Source of the DNA: Thysanoteuthis rhombus
Taxonomy: Eukaryota; Mollusca; Cephalopoda; Oegopsida; Thysanoteuthidae
DNA: 64,000 nt
Assembly (NCBI GenBank): GCA_963457665.1
Contig: OY735218.1
Location: 42,395,530-42,459,529 of the forward strand
Reading direction: 5' to 3'
In this document: piece by piece, positions 12,336 through 24,544 of the stretch
Layout: the number at the start of each line of letters is the position of its first letter
Numbering within the stretch: position 1 is the stretch's first letter
Position numbers and translations under genes: made by a program
Notes under the pieces: model-generated
The model's database searches: none
What the model saw: the letters and a program-made list of their open reading frames with translations, nothing else
Told to the model about the DNA's origin: nothing

Positions 12336-12844
12336 TCTATATGTTTTTTTTTTTGCTCTATTTTTTATGCTTTCCAGTGGAAAACACTACAGTCGTCATA
12401 ATTTTGTATTAGTTTATAAAGATTTGCTTGAACCTTCTATGTTTTTCCTGGATTGATTCACTGGGATGAATTAGGTCAATATTAGGGCTATTAGTCTGGG
12501 TGGGGTGCAATTCCCATCAGGAAATTAGTTTTTGATGTCATAATCAGAATGTTTTCCTCCCATAATTTGGCCATTTCATCATCTTTAGTTATAAACTTAC
12601 ATAAACAAACTGCATTCTTAGAAGTATTATAGAAGATTGGTGCTTTCAAAATTAACCTTTTTACCTGTCACATGCATAAATAGGTGTATATATATCCTAG
12701 GATCTTGACATTCGCCAGTGTGTTTATGTTATTGTTGTTGAGATATTTTCTTATTGACTTGGAAATTGATTACAAAAAAGTTTGACATCATGAAGCAGAT
12801 CAAATCAACACTGACACTTGACTGAATTCTATCAAAGACTGTTT

Positions 12845-13575
12845 GCTCGGAAACTGGGAATGAGCTGGGAATATGTGATTTACTACTAGAATCGCACAAA
12901 GAGCAAAAGAAATAGCAATCCTTGGGATAGCTCTGAGAGGTCAGAGGAGAAAATAGAGTGAAGGATATAATACAAATGATTAGGCAACAAAAATGGAGTT
13001 TGGCAAGATACTTAGCAAGAAGGGATGACAACTGATAGAGCAAAAGGGTAACTGATTTGTATTCTCTTATATTTTTTCTTTCCTCATTTGCTAACCTAAT
13101 TTCAAAGACCTAATTTGTTTATCATTTTTTTCATGTGAAATTACCTTCAATTAGTTTCGATTCCATCAATAATTATCTGGAGTAGGTATTGAGCTGGTGT
13201 CAATCATTAGTGTAACATAAGCATTGCTCTGATATTCAATGCTACACTTACAACTCACACATTGCACACAACTCACACACTGCACACACACAACTCACAC
13301 ACTGTACACACACACAAATCATTCACTGCACGCTCACAATTCATACACTTTACACACACACAAATCATACACTGCACACACACAACTCAAACACTGCTCA
13401 CACAAAAAGCTAACTGCTTAGTGCCCATGGGACAATAAACGCAGTAGGAAAAGGCCCAGTGCAAGAGGGATGGAGGAATGAGCTTGAAAGGTTTGCAGAT
13501 AAGACAGGACAGAGGTTAGCATGAAAGGAAATAGGCAAGGATTTTGTCTAACAGTGATGATGATGATGATAATTA
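12845..13575 (+). pseudogene. RTE-like LINE 3' end, interrupted by a younger insertion
   Basis: 12890-13048 translates in mixed frames to AKEIAILGIALRG and then MIRQQKWSLARYLARRDDN, the C-terminal block of an RTE-like LINE. It resumes at 13411-13560 with NKRSRKRPSAR, WRDELERFADKTGQRLA and a (GAT)n tail near 13555-13573. Between the halves lies an unrelated 356-bp repeat (13055-13410) bounded by TAACTG on both sides. The LINE belongs to a different subfamily from the 1135-1950 copy. Confidence 0.75.
13055..13410 (+). mobile_element. Short repeat inserted in the LINE, with CA-rich tail
   Basis: This 356-bp block is bounded by TAACTG at 13049-13054 and 13411-13416, a plausible 6-bp target-site duplication. 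Its first part (to about 13250) is the same sequence as 12060-12240 next to the EPAC-like exon. Its second part is a variable ACTCACACACTGCACACA-like tandem repeat. I do not recognise the family. A SINE or other non-autonomous element with a tandem-repeat tail is likely. Confidence 0.6.
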
Positions 13576-13719
13576 TTTGGCTGTCAATCAGTATAGCCTA
13601 GAAGTAGAATGCTTACCTCAGAATCATAACAAAGACTTTGAAAATGGTCCTCAATGTCTCCCTACTGAGCACTTAGCATAAAGAGAAGGATTGAAGAGGG
13701 ATGACCAATTAACCCAAGA

Positions 13720-14465
13720 CACATGCATGATGGATGCTCCAACAATACGCTGAAGGTGACTGAAACTCCTGTTTTAAGTCACTGGACTCTGAACTATGAC
13801 CATTTGGCTAAACATGAAGGAAACATTTGGTACTCTTGTTCTTTTCGTATTCAGGATAAACATTGATGTTTGGGTGTTTTTAATTATTTTAAAGTAGAAA
13901 TTTTGAGGATTTAAAAAAAAACTATCCTTATTTTTGAAAAAAATTCATTTTAGAGCTTTTGTGGTAATACAGTTGTTAGCATGCCAATCTTTCAAGACGT
14001 TGAGATAAAACTTAATCTTCATTGAGATCTCACAAGATCAGTATTCAAAATTTGGCTATGTGCCTAATCTGAACTAATCCAACTAATATCCAAAGTAATG
14101 CAGTTTTAGTCATTTTATTGCCTTTCTCTGTACCCCTGATAACATTACCTCATGAAAATTATTTAATCCAAGTACAACTCCTGAATCTAAAATTGCTGTG
14201 TCTGCACAAATGTCCAACTCTGTGTCATCTAATTACTGTGACATAATTATTCCTCAATCCATTGCTGTAGAATAAACATGTGACCAAATAATGTAAGACT
14301 TCTTATCTCATAATTCAAGAGAAATCGATAACGCAAATATTGAATCAGTCTCCACCTGTTGACAGCAGAATATTTCATATTCCTCTAATATAATATCCTT
14401 AGAAATTTTCCAAGTTTGCTTTGTTTTTTCTCTTATTTGTATAAACTTCTTATAATTAGATACAT
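13720..14465. other. No recognisable feature
   Basis: AT-rich DNA. TAGCCTAGAAG at 13597-13607, just upstream, matches box A, but no box B follows. Confidence 0.5.
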
Positions 14466-14469
14466 TTTT

Positions 14470-14600
14470 TAGATATACAAGCATCTTGTTTCCAAACGAC
14501 TGACTTACAGACTGACTTACCAGAACACTCCCACTATCTCTCGTCAACCCCTCTCTATACATATGAAAGTGCAAAGGAGAGAACTCATGGGTATGCAATT
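14470..14600 (+). repeat. Dispersed repeat family D, copy 1
   Basis: GACTGACTTACAGACTGACT, then AACACTCCCACTATCTCTCG, then ATATGAAAGTGCAAAGGAGA. The same order occurs at 46310-46440. Type unknown. Confidence 0.55.
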
Positions 14601-14751
14601 TTGTGAGTAATGTCCCTTGTTAGATCTTCACACAAGAAAGGATGTTATCTGCTTCTATCAAATAAGTTCAACTGGTATTGACCAATAGGTCTCATTTGAT
14701 AACCTTCTAGGATGGCAATCCATGAGATCAAACTAGATCCTACTTACAGGC

Positions 14752-15049
14752 TTGTTACTGGAGTCAAATAACAAATAGGGGTCAAGGATATCATAAAGTC
14801 TATTAGAAAACTAAAATGGCAGTTGGTTGGTCATGTTGCAAGAATGTTAGACAACCATTAGACATCACAACTAACAACATGTATCCTCAGAGATCATTAC
14901 ATAAAATAAGATGGCATGACTAACTAGACAAGTTCAGAAAGTACTGGCTCTGTGACCCATGTGATAGGATTGTCTGACAAATCTTGAGGAAAGTCTATGT
15001 CCATCAAAGGATGCTAAAATAATAATGATGATGATGATGATGATGGTGG

Positions 15050-15098
<49 letters not shown>

Positions 15099-15128
15099 CA
15101 TGATGATCATGATGATCATGATGATGAT
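14752..15128 (+). pseudogene. RTE-like LINE 3' fragment with long (GAT)n tail
   Basis: The sequence from 14780 encodes, through stops, the same block as the 1135-1950 copy: KDIIKSIRKLKWQLVGHVAR, then remnants of FRKYWLCDPCD and KVYVHQRML. A (GAT)n array runs from 15027 to 15128. It is too short and damaged to encode anything. Confidence 0.75.
15027..15128. repeat. (GAT)n array
   Basis: About 34 triplets with a few CATGATGAT interruptions, forming the tail of the LINE fragment at 14752. Confidence 0.93.
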
Positions 15129-16007
15129 ATTTTTGTTTACTGTTAAATGTTTACAATGGTTTTCTTGATTTTCCAGCCATGGAATGAAATGTAAAAAAAA
15201 ATCTCTTCATCAAGTCTCAGAATCATACATGAAAACTAGATATCAGTGATGTTTCATTTTGTTTTTGCTTTGTTTTTTCATATTTTAAACCTATGTCACT
15301 GTGACATGAAGCTGTGAAAAAGTAGGCACAGTCGTATCAATGTGTGGGATGGAACTCTCTGACAAGATTTGAATGATGATCTGCTTGGAATAAACATTTT
15401 GATTTTTTAATTTTAGGAAAAAGATTGAAACAATTGAAAAATTGGAATTATTCTTTTGAAATTTTCTGCTGTAAAATATTGATTATTTTTTCGGTTTTAC
15501 ATTAAGAAAAGTTTATCTAACGTATAGAATCAATTTACTTTTTTTCTGTTTATATTTTATAATTAAAACTTACAAAAAGCTGCTCATTTTTTGTGAAATT
15601 TTACGTGTGAAATTGTTCAATATTCTATCAGAAATAGTCTGATTTATTTTTGTTTTAAACCTTTGAGAATCTTGAAAACAAAACCAAAAGCAAAATTGTA
15701 TCCACATATGACTTTATAAATATGCAATATTTCTGAGACTTACAATTTGGAGGCTTGTGATAAATAGTGTCCGGAATTCCAACATGAATCATTATCACGG
15801 ATCCATGTGCTATTTAGACTAATATCCTTATCCTTTTTTATTTTATCATTATGTTTTGTCTGATATGTTTTTTGCCTCTATTAGAAGTACAATCCATCCT
15901 CAGATGATTTTTTACTTTTGATTTGTGTCGTAAAGATTCCTATTGACAATGTCAATTTTTTACAAATTAAATTGAAAAATCCAGCAACATGTCTTAAGTA
16001 TATCAAC

Positions 16008-16008
16008 C

Positions 16009-16043
<35 letters not shown>

Positions 16044-16045
16044 CT
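16008..16045. repeat. (TATC)n array
   Basis: Eight or nine TATC units, followed by ATGGCCTGGCTTTGCAAAC, a sequence similar to 36990-37010. Confidence 0.92.
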
Positions 16046-16183
16046 TTAATATGGCCTGGCTTTGCAAACAAAGACTTGGGAAGATTTGTCACACTTGTAA
16101 ATTAATCCACCAAGCCGAAAAATCCAAGTATCGATCTCATATAACATTAATACTTCAATAGTTTATATTCTGAACAATTACAT

Positions 16184-16185
16184 TA

Positions 16186-16251
<66 letters not shown>
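16184..16251. repeat. (TA)n array
   Basis: TA array with one TACA variant. Confidence 0.95.
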
Positions 16252-16253
<2 letters not shown>

Positions 16254-16508
16254 CTGTAGATGCATCATTCACTTTAACATTTCGTTGTATGAAAAATCAA
16301 ATATTTGCTTTAGCATAAATATATTGATTAATCTGAATATATAACTTGACATGGATGTATATATTAGTGTGTGTGTGGATATGTTAACCTTTTCCTCTTT
16401 GCACATGCATACACTCTTACACACACACACACAACTGCAACAACACACATGTGTACATATAATAGACATGAAGAGATATCTATATAAATATATGTCGAGA
16501 GAGGAATA

Positions 16509-16510
<2 letters not shown>

Positions 16511-16583
<73 letters not shown>
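16511..16583. repeat. (TA)n-(GA)n compound array
   Basis: About 30 bp of TA joined to about 42 bp of GA, ending about 60 bp before a LINE fragment. Confidence 0.95.
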
Positions 16584-16585
<2 letters not shown>

Positions 16586-16639
16586 ATTCACGTCTAATTT
16601 TCCCTATATACGCTATATAGATTTGGTATGAACCATGGG

Positions 16640-17113
16640 AAGCCTATTAGTCCTAAAAAGAAGCGTCTACAACCAATTCTTCTTCCCAATAGTCATCTAT
16701 GGAGCTAAACATGGAATTTAACATAAAGATTGACTTGAACTTAGATGCATACAACATACACAAGAAAGAATCACACTCAACCTCACTCAGAGAGAACAAT
16801 AGACAGCACAATATAATAGAGAAAAACAGGAGTCAGAGATATCATAAAATCCATTTGAAAACTCAAATGACAATGGGCTGGTCATGTCACAATAATGTCA
16901 AACAGACACAGGACAGCACAACATTGGTCCTCAGAGATCATAATCAAAACAGTGGCAGACAGAAAATTTGATAGCATGTTGAACTGAACAAATTCAGAAA
17001 ATACTGGCTCTGCAACGCCCATGATAGAGAGGTTTGGCGAATATCGGGGAAGGTCTATATCTATGAAAAGATGCTAAAAAGCTGCTGCTGCTGCTGCTGA
17101 TGATGATGATGAT
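16640..17113 (+). pseudogene. RTE-like LINE 3' fragment with GCT/GAT tail
   Basis: Nucleotide similarity to 1515-1940 is clear: CCTAAAAAGAAGCGTCTACA at the start, the CTCAAATGACAATGGGCTGG block, and GGGGAAGGTCTATATCTATG near the end. It closes with (GCT)n(GAT)n at 17080-17113. The 90-codon frame at 16699-16971 is a chance frame across this relic. Confidence 0.75.
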
Positions 17114-17250
17114 ATAGATTTCAGTATGATTTCATTCATATATACATATATGAGCACAGATGTGTGTGTCTCTACTCATATGTATAAATATACGTTTATA
17201 CATAAAGTTAAAAATATATTTATATATACAAACACAATTATACATGCATG

Positions 17251-17255
<5 letters not shown>

Positions 17256-17323
<68 letters not shown>
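17256..17323. repeat. (TA)n array
   Basis: Uninterrupted TA within a wider TA/CATA-rich region (17126-17350). Confidence 0.95.
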
Positions 17324-17326
<3 letters not shown>

Positions 17327-17699
17327 ATGTGTTCACACTTGTATATATCTGTAAATGTTTAGATGCAAAAATGAAAAACTCAAGTATTTGCTTATGCCAT
17401 TTGATCCAAGTATAAAAACCTTCTAGGTTGTTAATCACATGTTTACTTTTCATAATTCCTATTTTCTTTCTCTTCTTCATTCAAAAAATTGTTTCTCATT
17501 CCATTTTTTATTCATCATTCGTATTTGAAATCATTTCTGTTTATTTCTCAAAACATTGGAATTTCTTCAAAGAATTTTCCCCTATTCACTTTGAACACCA
17601 TTAATGAAATACGCAGGATAATCATTTATATTTAGACATTTATATTTTTTTTTGAAAACTATGCATATACATATATTTATTGAGAAATGAATATACATG

Positions 17700-17815
17700 A
17701 TCCAACAGAATGATTATAAATTGCGTTATATTATATAGAAACTCTTATTTGGAATGATCTCCCGTAATTACACGCTTAGTGATAAACAATTAAAGAAAAT
17801 GGGGATGCTGTAATC
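17700..17815 (+). repeat. Dispersed repeat family E, copy 2
   Basis: TATAAATTGCGTTATATTAT, GGAATGATCTCCCG and CAATTAAAGAAAATGGGGAT, in the order seen at 9890-10060. A short TA run follows immediately. Confidence 0.6.
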
Positions 17816-17824
17816 ATATATATA

Positions 17825-18955
17825 TATGTATATACACACATTCTCATGATAAGTTTATAAATTGCATCTATTTCATCATTGTATCTGTTGCACTTACTTC
17901 ATGAGACAAAACATTGAGAAGATAAAGTCACACAGTCATTATTTGAGATGTTCTTAGCTTTACTTTTGAGCAAATTCATACTAGGTTACCATCATTGGTA
18001 GTTTTTCATGTATTGAAAGGTTTTTGTTTTTTTTTGTATACGCATTCACCAAAGTTATTTGTGTTAAACAATCCTACACTTGGATTTGAAATCTCACCAC
18101 ATTTACCCAACTAATAATGACAAAATCTTGCTTAATTCTCTCCAGTTTTTTCATTGAGATAAAATTAATAATCTCTATATCTGTATATCAAAATAATTGT
18201 TCAGAGTTATTTATCTATTTTGATACCTACACTCATCCAAAAAAATAGATTTTACTGTCAAATTTGATCTCATTACCCATTAATTCATTAATACTCAAAA
18301 TATATCAAAATAGAAATTTTCAAATTTACAACTTGAACTACTCTTCCCTATCCTAAACCTGATTCTGGGATTAAAACACTCAATCTATTCTAAACAGTAG
18401 CAACACATTTTTAAAAAGATGTTCCATGTATTCACACATTAAATGAAACCTATTTCCACTTCCCTGATTAATGGTACAAAACCCATATCAACCTGCATAT
18501 CAGCTGAAGAAAGGGACACTTAAAATATTAAATCATCCGACTAAGATCTTGAAGTACTACTCTCTGAAATTCTCTTCAACTGATTCCTATCTTGATATGC
18601 TTTCCATGTAACCTTCATGTTGAAATGAACCCTGATTCCCCAACACACTCTTGTAACAGGTCTCATTTGGTTTATTCTACTACATCTGAGTACTTACATC
18701 TATGTAACTTAATTATTCTTTTCACATTTTCATGGTTTTATATTGTTCTACTTCTATATTCCTCAGATCTAAAAGACTTTCATCTAGTCATCAGGCACAT
18801 TCTTCTCCTTGATTCAATTTCATATTCAAGGCTTAACTAGTTTCCTTAATCTTCCGATAAATATCAAATTACTGATATGGAATTGAAAGTGAATAAAAGA
18901 ATCATTCGTCATATCATCAGCAAAGACTTTTTTAGAACATCTGAAGCCACAAAAT
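17825..18955. other. No recognisable feature
   Basis: AT-rich DNA. Short frames only, none with a recognisable motif. Confidence 0.6.
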
Positions 18956-18959
18956 TTTA

Positions 18960-19140
18960 GCATATACACAGGAATACCTTGAATGGTACAGTTTTGATTG
19001 GTTAGGGTTTTGATGTAGTACGTTTGAAGTATTGCTGTATAAATTAATGTAACTAAGTACAAACTAAAAAAGACCTTGAGCAGTGCAGTGTTGAACAATT
19101 TGGAAAATTTTCAAATGAATTAACTGCACTAATCAAGGTA
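18960..19140 (+). repeat. Dispersed repeat family B, copy 1
   Basis: It shares TACAGTTTTGATTGGT/GATG, GGGTTTTGATGTAG, AATGTAACTAAGTA, AGACCTTGA and AATCAAGGTA, in the same order, with 38290-38485. Its type is unknown. It is followed at once by (TATC)n and (TA)n arrays. Confidence 0.75.
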
Positions 19141-19146
19141 ATCTGC

Positions 19147-19362
<216 letters not shown>

Positions 19363-19964
19363 TAGACAATATAAATATGAAATTTATATCTATCTATATT
19401 TACATATATATATATTCATATATACTCAAACATACAGAGACATACACGCATACACATATATGAATATATACCTGAGAATTGATTCAGATGCATACGTACA
19501 CAAAGCTCATAAAAGAAGAATTGATAAAATTGAAGAGAAACAAAAAAATTTCCAAAGTATTTTTTTCAACCTTGAAAATTATGTAATAATGATTTTGGCT
19601 TATTCATTTTTCTGAAATCATTTATTTCTGCTTAAAAATAATATCTATCTGAAAGGCATCTGAAAGAAACATTTACGAATTTTCAGTCTTTCCTCATAAC
19701 ATATGAACAGATATATTTTGTGCATGTATACATAGATATATATACATCTAGAAATATTCTTACATATATAAATATATATGAATTTATATATATATATGTG
19801 CGCGCATGTTTGAGTGTGTGTATTTGTATATATATATATGTATGTATGTATATATTACTTCATGTTCATCTAAATAACGTGATATTCTTACATTCACACA
19901 AACAGTACACAGAATAAATGCAATAAATGCATAGCTCTCTCTGTAACAAAACTGAAACTTGCAT

Positions 19965-20240
19965 TCAGAGGGAAATTATGAATCACCCCAACTTATAGAT
20001 ACTTCTTTTTCCTTCATTAATTAAGCAGTAGTCAGGGTTAAATTGAGTTTTCCTGATGAATATACCATCAATATACTTTGAAACATAAATCCATTGCCAG
20101 ACACAAACTAAGGAACAGATCTAGCATAAGCTTACAAAGTAAAATTGCTCCCTACCCCTTATTTTGGAGAGGAATTTAAAAAAACAAAGATTATCCTTAC
20201 AATTGTGGGGAGTGTGTACACAAAATGCTAGGGCTGGGAA
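19965..20240 (-). repeat. Composite repeat with Rep-A core, copy 1
   Basis: The order is GGGAAATTATGAATCACC, then a Rep-A segment (GACACAAACTAAGG to the GGAGAGGAATTTAAAA block), then GTGTGTACACAAAATGCTAG and GGGCTGGGA. The same order occurs at 24150-24440. An extra stretch of about 65 bp interrupts this copy near 20030-20095. Confidence 0.6.
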
Positions 20241-20589
20241 ACTACTGCAAAGTGAATAATGATGATGTTTTATAAATGTGAATACCCAACAGGACAGCTA
20301 CCACTCCATCATCTGGAGTCAACACATCCGCTTTCTTATTTTGTGAAAAACTCATCTGCTTGGGTATTGTTGTACAGTGTTCAAGCTGAAGGACTTAAAT
20401 TTAAGCTTAATATTCAGGTGTACTCTCATTTTTGTTATAGAGCCACAACTATTTAGAATTTCTTCTGATTGCACTACATGAGGTGAAAAAAATCTATTTC
20501 ACACAGTTGGTCTTTCATTTTTTGATCCTGATTTATTCAGAAAATTAGATTTTACCTACGATTTATTTCTTCTGATTTGCTCTGCCCGA

Positions 20590-20730
20590 TTTCCCTTTGA
20601 TGAATAGATACATAGATTCAGGGATACACATTAATACATGGATACATATAAATGACAAAACATATTGCAACAGTGTTTAAACTGGTTTGTTGTTGGCAGT
20701 GGTGATCAATAAAGATTAATCGTAATGGAC
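20590..20730 (+). repeat. Dispersed repeat family C, copy 1
   Basis: GATACATAGATTCAGG, then ATACATATAAATGACA, then GTTTAAACTGG and GGCAGTGGTGATCAAT-type sequence, in the same order as 24415-24540. Type unknown. Confidence 0.5.
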
Positions 20731-20887
20731 AGAACAGATAGTATTGAGATACAAGGATATAATTATCAAGTATTCAAAAAATGAAACTTATTCTTTATTA
20801 AGCAGAAAGTAAAGGACTGTATGCAGATGATAAAGACATGATGGGGGGGAGATCATTTAAATAACGGGAAAAAGTTAAATATGTATT

Positions 20888-20960
20888 AGCCAGACTGACT
20901 TGAAAACTGAAGAAACCAATGTTGACAATTTTGGTGACAGTTTTGGTTAATGCTTCCTAA
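20888..20960 (-). repeat. Rep-A copy, 5' end only
   Basis: It is the inverted 5' end: CTTGAAAACTGAAGAAACCA, TGTTGACAATTTTGG, TGACAGTTTTGGTTAATGC. The rest of the copy is absent. Confidence 0.75.
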
Positions 20961-20964
20961 AAAC

Positions 20965-22325
20965 AAACAGCAATTTTTTATCAAATTCATGTTCTTTGGT
21001 TCATAGGATCAGAAGTATAATCATTGTACTATGCCAGTTGCTAAATCCCCTTTATCTTACAAAAAAACATAAACATTTTTCATATTTTAGCACTTATTAC
21101 CTTTTAATACAATCAAAAAATAATGACTTTCAATTAAATTTGAAAAAAAAAAAAATACAACCACCTTTGGACAGAATTCACTTACACAGTTTTCACATTC
21201 CATTAATTTAGCACTAAAACTGTGAACCTCTAAGTAGTCTGGAAGCATTAAGATCAATTTCAAACATTTTTAGTCTTGAATGCTATTTGTCCCATAAAAA
21301 AATTACAAGCTACAATTTCTAACCAGATATTTCGTGTTTTAATTTTTTACTCCCTAGTAATTTTCTTTGGCTTATAGCCAAGCCTTTAATGTTCTTTTTC
21401 TCAGCTTCTAAAATATAATAGATAGTTATCAATATAACTTGTCTTTTCTTGCTTATAATTTTTGAAATGTCAATACACACTAAGATTGGAAAAAAACAAT
21501 ATTCCAAATGGTTTTACTTTTTACGGTATACTTTTAATCATATGGAAAGAAATAACTTCCATGATTTCTCTTTTTCTTCAAATGGTATTATACCATGTGT
21601 TGGCAGTTCTAACCGTTGTCTCCAGTATGTATAATGCTCTCGTAAATGCTTTGTCCAAAGAAGGTCTTTTGTACTTTTATTCTGATCAATGGATTAAATC
21701 TTACCAAGACATTTTTCCTCAGGGAAAGATGAAAGGAAAGGTTTACTGTCGGAGACTCCATTTGATGTATGAAGGATATTACTGAGGCTTTTCAGGAAGT
21801 CACTTTGGAAATATCTTGTCAAAAGAATGTGATGGTCTTGTGTCAAGAATCATGCTGTAAAAAAATACACGAGGGTTAAAGAAAATACAATTGTCCTCTT
21901 TAGCAGATCAAAGTTATTATGTCTTCTTTAATCCTTTAGTCATCAAATTGTGACCACACAAACCCACTCAGTCAGTAGAGGATGTATACAAAAATGTGGC
22001 AAGAAATATGCAGTGCATATGACCAATAGGTGGCACACATGTATCATCATAATCATATGCAAATTAGATTTTTTTTTTCTCCCAACACAAACCTTCCCTA
22101 CTGATCATTTCATTTCTCTATTGCAATCTTCTATTATGAACCATTCTACTTTTGTATTTCTCCAATAAACACATTGTTTATGAAACGGTCTTAAAAAAAT
22201 TGGGGTTAAAGCTTAAGGATGTAACATTGAATAATTGAAAATTAACTATTAATGGAGAAAAAACAGGAAAAGGACTGAAAAAACTTGGATATATGAACGA
22301 AGACTCCTCCCACTCTCATCCAACT
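20965..22325. other. No recognisable feature
   Basis: AT-rich DNA. The 107-codon frame at 21462-21785 has no motif I recognise and no splice context. Confidence 0.55.
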
Positions 22326-22329
22326 ATTT

Positions 22330-22600
22330 CCATTCAGATAAGGGCCAGAGTGTATAAATAGTTAGCAGCTGTGTCAAGTCAAAGTCGTTGTGTGTGTCAC
22401 ATAGTGGAATACAGGTGTTATGATACTAGTAACCAGAAGTTGTTTTTGGGTTACAGTAACAATTGGATACAAATACATTAACAGGAAACTAGTAGTGTCC
22501 ACTCCACACCGAGAACAGTACATTACAGCTTCTTACACTTATATAACAACTGGCAACTACAAACAAAAAGGACGCTTATGTAACAACATCTAATCATGAT
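22330..22600 (+). mobile_element. Possible LTR promoter / primer-binding junction relic
   Basis: GTATAAATAG near 22352 is a good TATA box and is followed by mixed sequence richer in GC than the surroundings. About 200 bp further on, ACAACTGGCAACTACAAAC (from 22546) resembles the ACTGGCGAC-type sequence that follows the LTR in many animal Ty3/gypsy elements. No gag or pol was found nearby, so at best this is a relic. It could also be an unrelated promoter. Confidence 0.3.
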
Positions 22601-22604
22601 CTTT

Positions 22605-23345
22605 GCTCCTTTAGATGACACTAGATAACTGATTTTTGTACCACTGGATTCCTGCACATTCTTAAACTCCATATTAACACTATCTTGTCCACATCATCAA
22701 GATGATGATTAAGAAGGAGCCTGTTTCACTGGCTCGTCTGATATAAGATTTCCTTTTTTTTCCCCATGATATAAAAAGCCTTTGATACGATAATGTTATT
22801 TTCATTTTTTCCTGTTATTGGATGAAGGGTTGTAAAATTATTATCAATTCTGACTTGTTTTTACCTTCATCCTAACTTTCAGTTGCTTTTTATTACAACT
22901 GGAAGTTAGGATGAGGGAAGTATCTTGTAAAAATTAATGATAACATAAAAAGTCATTGCAATGATTCTTTGATTTGAGGTCAAGTACTACAAGAATATAA
23001 GAATAAGTACACAGCAGTTTCAGATAAGTATAACATCAAAAAAAAATATGAAGCCTGGGAAAATGTAATATTATCAATCCTAAATATAGAATAGAAAATA
23101 GAAAATGAAATAGAATTTAATCTTAAAAAAAAAGCAAAATGAATTGAGGCCAGATTTAAACTTGAAATGATTTTGATTTTGCTTATAAAAAAAGCCAGCT
23201 TTATGCTGTGTGTCCTTGAAGTAGATCATCTGCTAAGAAGGTGACTATTGTCTAATTTATCAATGGCTTTTGTCACAGATTTTGAGATTACTGACATTTA
23301 ATGCTGTTAATATTCATTGTTTTCTTTGTGAAATATCCTCATCTT
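22605..23345. other. No recognisable gene; one small inverted repeat
   Basis: TCATCCTAACTTTCAGTTG at 22868-22886 and its approximate reverse complement CAACTGGAAGTTAGGATGA (22899-22917) form a stem with a loop of about 12 bases. Otherwise nothing. Confidence 0.6.
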
Positions 23346-23792
23346 TGTTAGAAACTGTCAATCAAAACTGTTACAAAAACTTTGAACACATGTTTCTCCA
23401 GTTTTTAAGTGAGTCTGTCTGACTGTCTATTCATGTACAAGTCTTATGTACTGGCCACACCACTGGAGATAGAGGTCTGAAAATTTTAACATTTACTCCT
23501 TATTTTGAGGAAGAAAATCATTTTTTTTGTTACCCCCTCCCAATAGGTTTTTAGTGGGGAAGGTTCAATTTACCATGTAATTTTATGCTAAATTGGTCTC
23601 TTAGTTTGTGTCCAGCAGTGTTCACGCATGTTTTTTTGAAAGTTTGTACTTTTTTAGTGATCCATGCATAACAAAAGGAAAGAGAAGTAATTTATTGATT
23701 GATCACCATTTTTTCCAAGTTTAATTGATCACCCCAACATGGTATGAGGCAAAAGATGTTGGTTGCATGATAGTTTTTATTGAGAGACTAAC
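23346..23792 (+). repeat. Rep-A copy, near full length
   Basis: It starts TTAGAAACTGTCAATCAAAA and ends GAGAGACTAACCAAACTTG. GTT-type bases occur on both outer flanks, but no convincing target-site duplication is present. Confidence 0.88.
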
Positions 23793-24149
23793 CAAACTTG
23801 TTCTTTCTATTTTTTTTGTTCACCATCTATTTTCTGACCTTTTTCAAGGGAAATCTCCTTGTTTGGTGACAGTATTTAAAATCATTCAAGCATGAAATTT
23901 CTAAAAAGAAAAAATAATTGGGATAAAAAACATTGGGTCAAAAAATCCTTGGATAAAAGCCAGGAAATAAGGCAGAATATCCTCAATAAACACAAACCAC
24001 AGATAGAAATTGTTAAACTGACCCATAAATAACACTAAAACAAACAAAAAGAAATTCACCTGCAGAGGGTCAGAAGATTGACCAAGTTGGAATATTGTAT
24101 CAGGTTCTGATAGTAAAGATTCTACAAGATACTCCAGACAATACATTAA

Positions 24150-24440
24150 AGACTAAAGGGAAATTATGGATCACTGTGACCCATATATGCTTCTTTTTAC
24201 CATGTAAATTCAGCAGTGGTGGACACAAACTAGAGGCCAATTTTGCATAAACTTACTTTGTGAACTAATAGCCTGTTTTGGAGGGGGGGGTGAAAAAAAC
24301 AAAACAGAACATTTTCCCTACTCATTGAAGTGTGTATGTGCGTGTGTGTGTGTATGCATGTGCAAAATTTCAAATCTCTACTATGAACGGTTAGGGCTGG
24401 GAGAGTTTTGGTTCAATAAATAGATACATACATAGATACA
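24150..24440 (-). repeat. Composite repeat with Rep-A core, copy 2
   Basis: It has the same order of parts as 19965-20240: AAAGGGAAATTATGGATCAC, then GGACACAAACTAGAGGCC, a G run, a GTGTGTGTATGCATGTGC stretch and TTAGGGCTGGGA. Confidence 0.65.
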
Positions 24441-24540
24441 TGATAAATATAAATGTCAGAACACATGAATAACCTAAATCCAGCAAAATATTTAAACCAG
24501 TCTAAGGTTGCGTAACAGTGATTATTTATGGAATCCAACA
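24415..24540 (+). repeat. Dispersed repeat family C, copy 2
   Basis: It matches 20590-20730 (AATAAATAGATACATACATA, AATATAAATGTCAGAACACA, ATTTAAACCAGTC). In both places it follows the composite Rep-A block, so it may be part of the same larger element. Confidence 0.5.
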
Positions 24541-24544
24541 AAAT

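Noticed and set aside
13239..13421. Frame rich in His, Thr and Leu
   Set aside because: Encoded by the ACTCACACACTG-like tandem tail of a repeat.
13590..13665. Possible tRNA gene (box A match TAGCCTAGAAG)
   Set aside because: No box B or acceptor pairing follows; at best a decayed SINE head.
21462..21785. 107-codon plus-strand frame
   Set aside because: No recognisable motif and no splice signals; the length is within chance for this composition.
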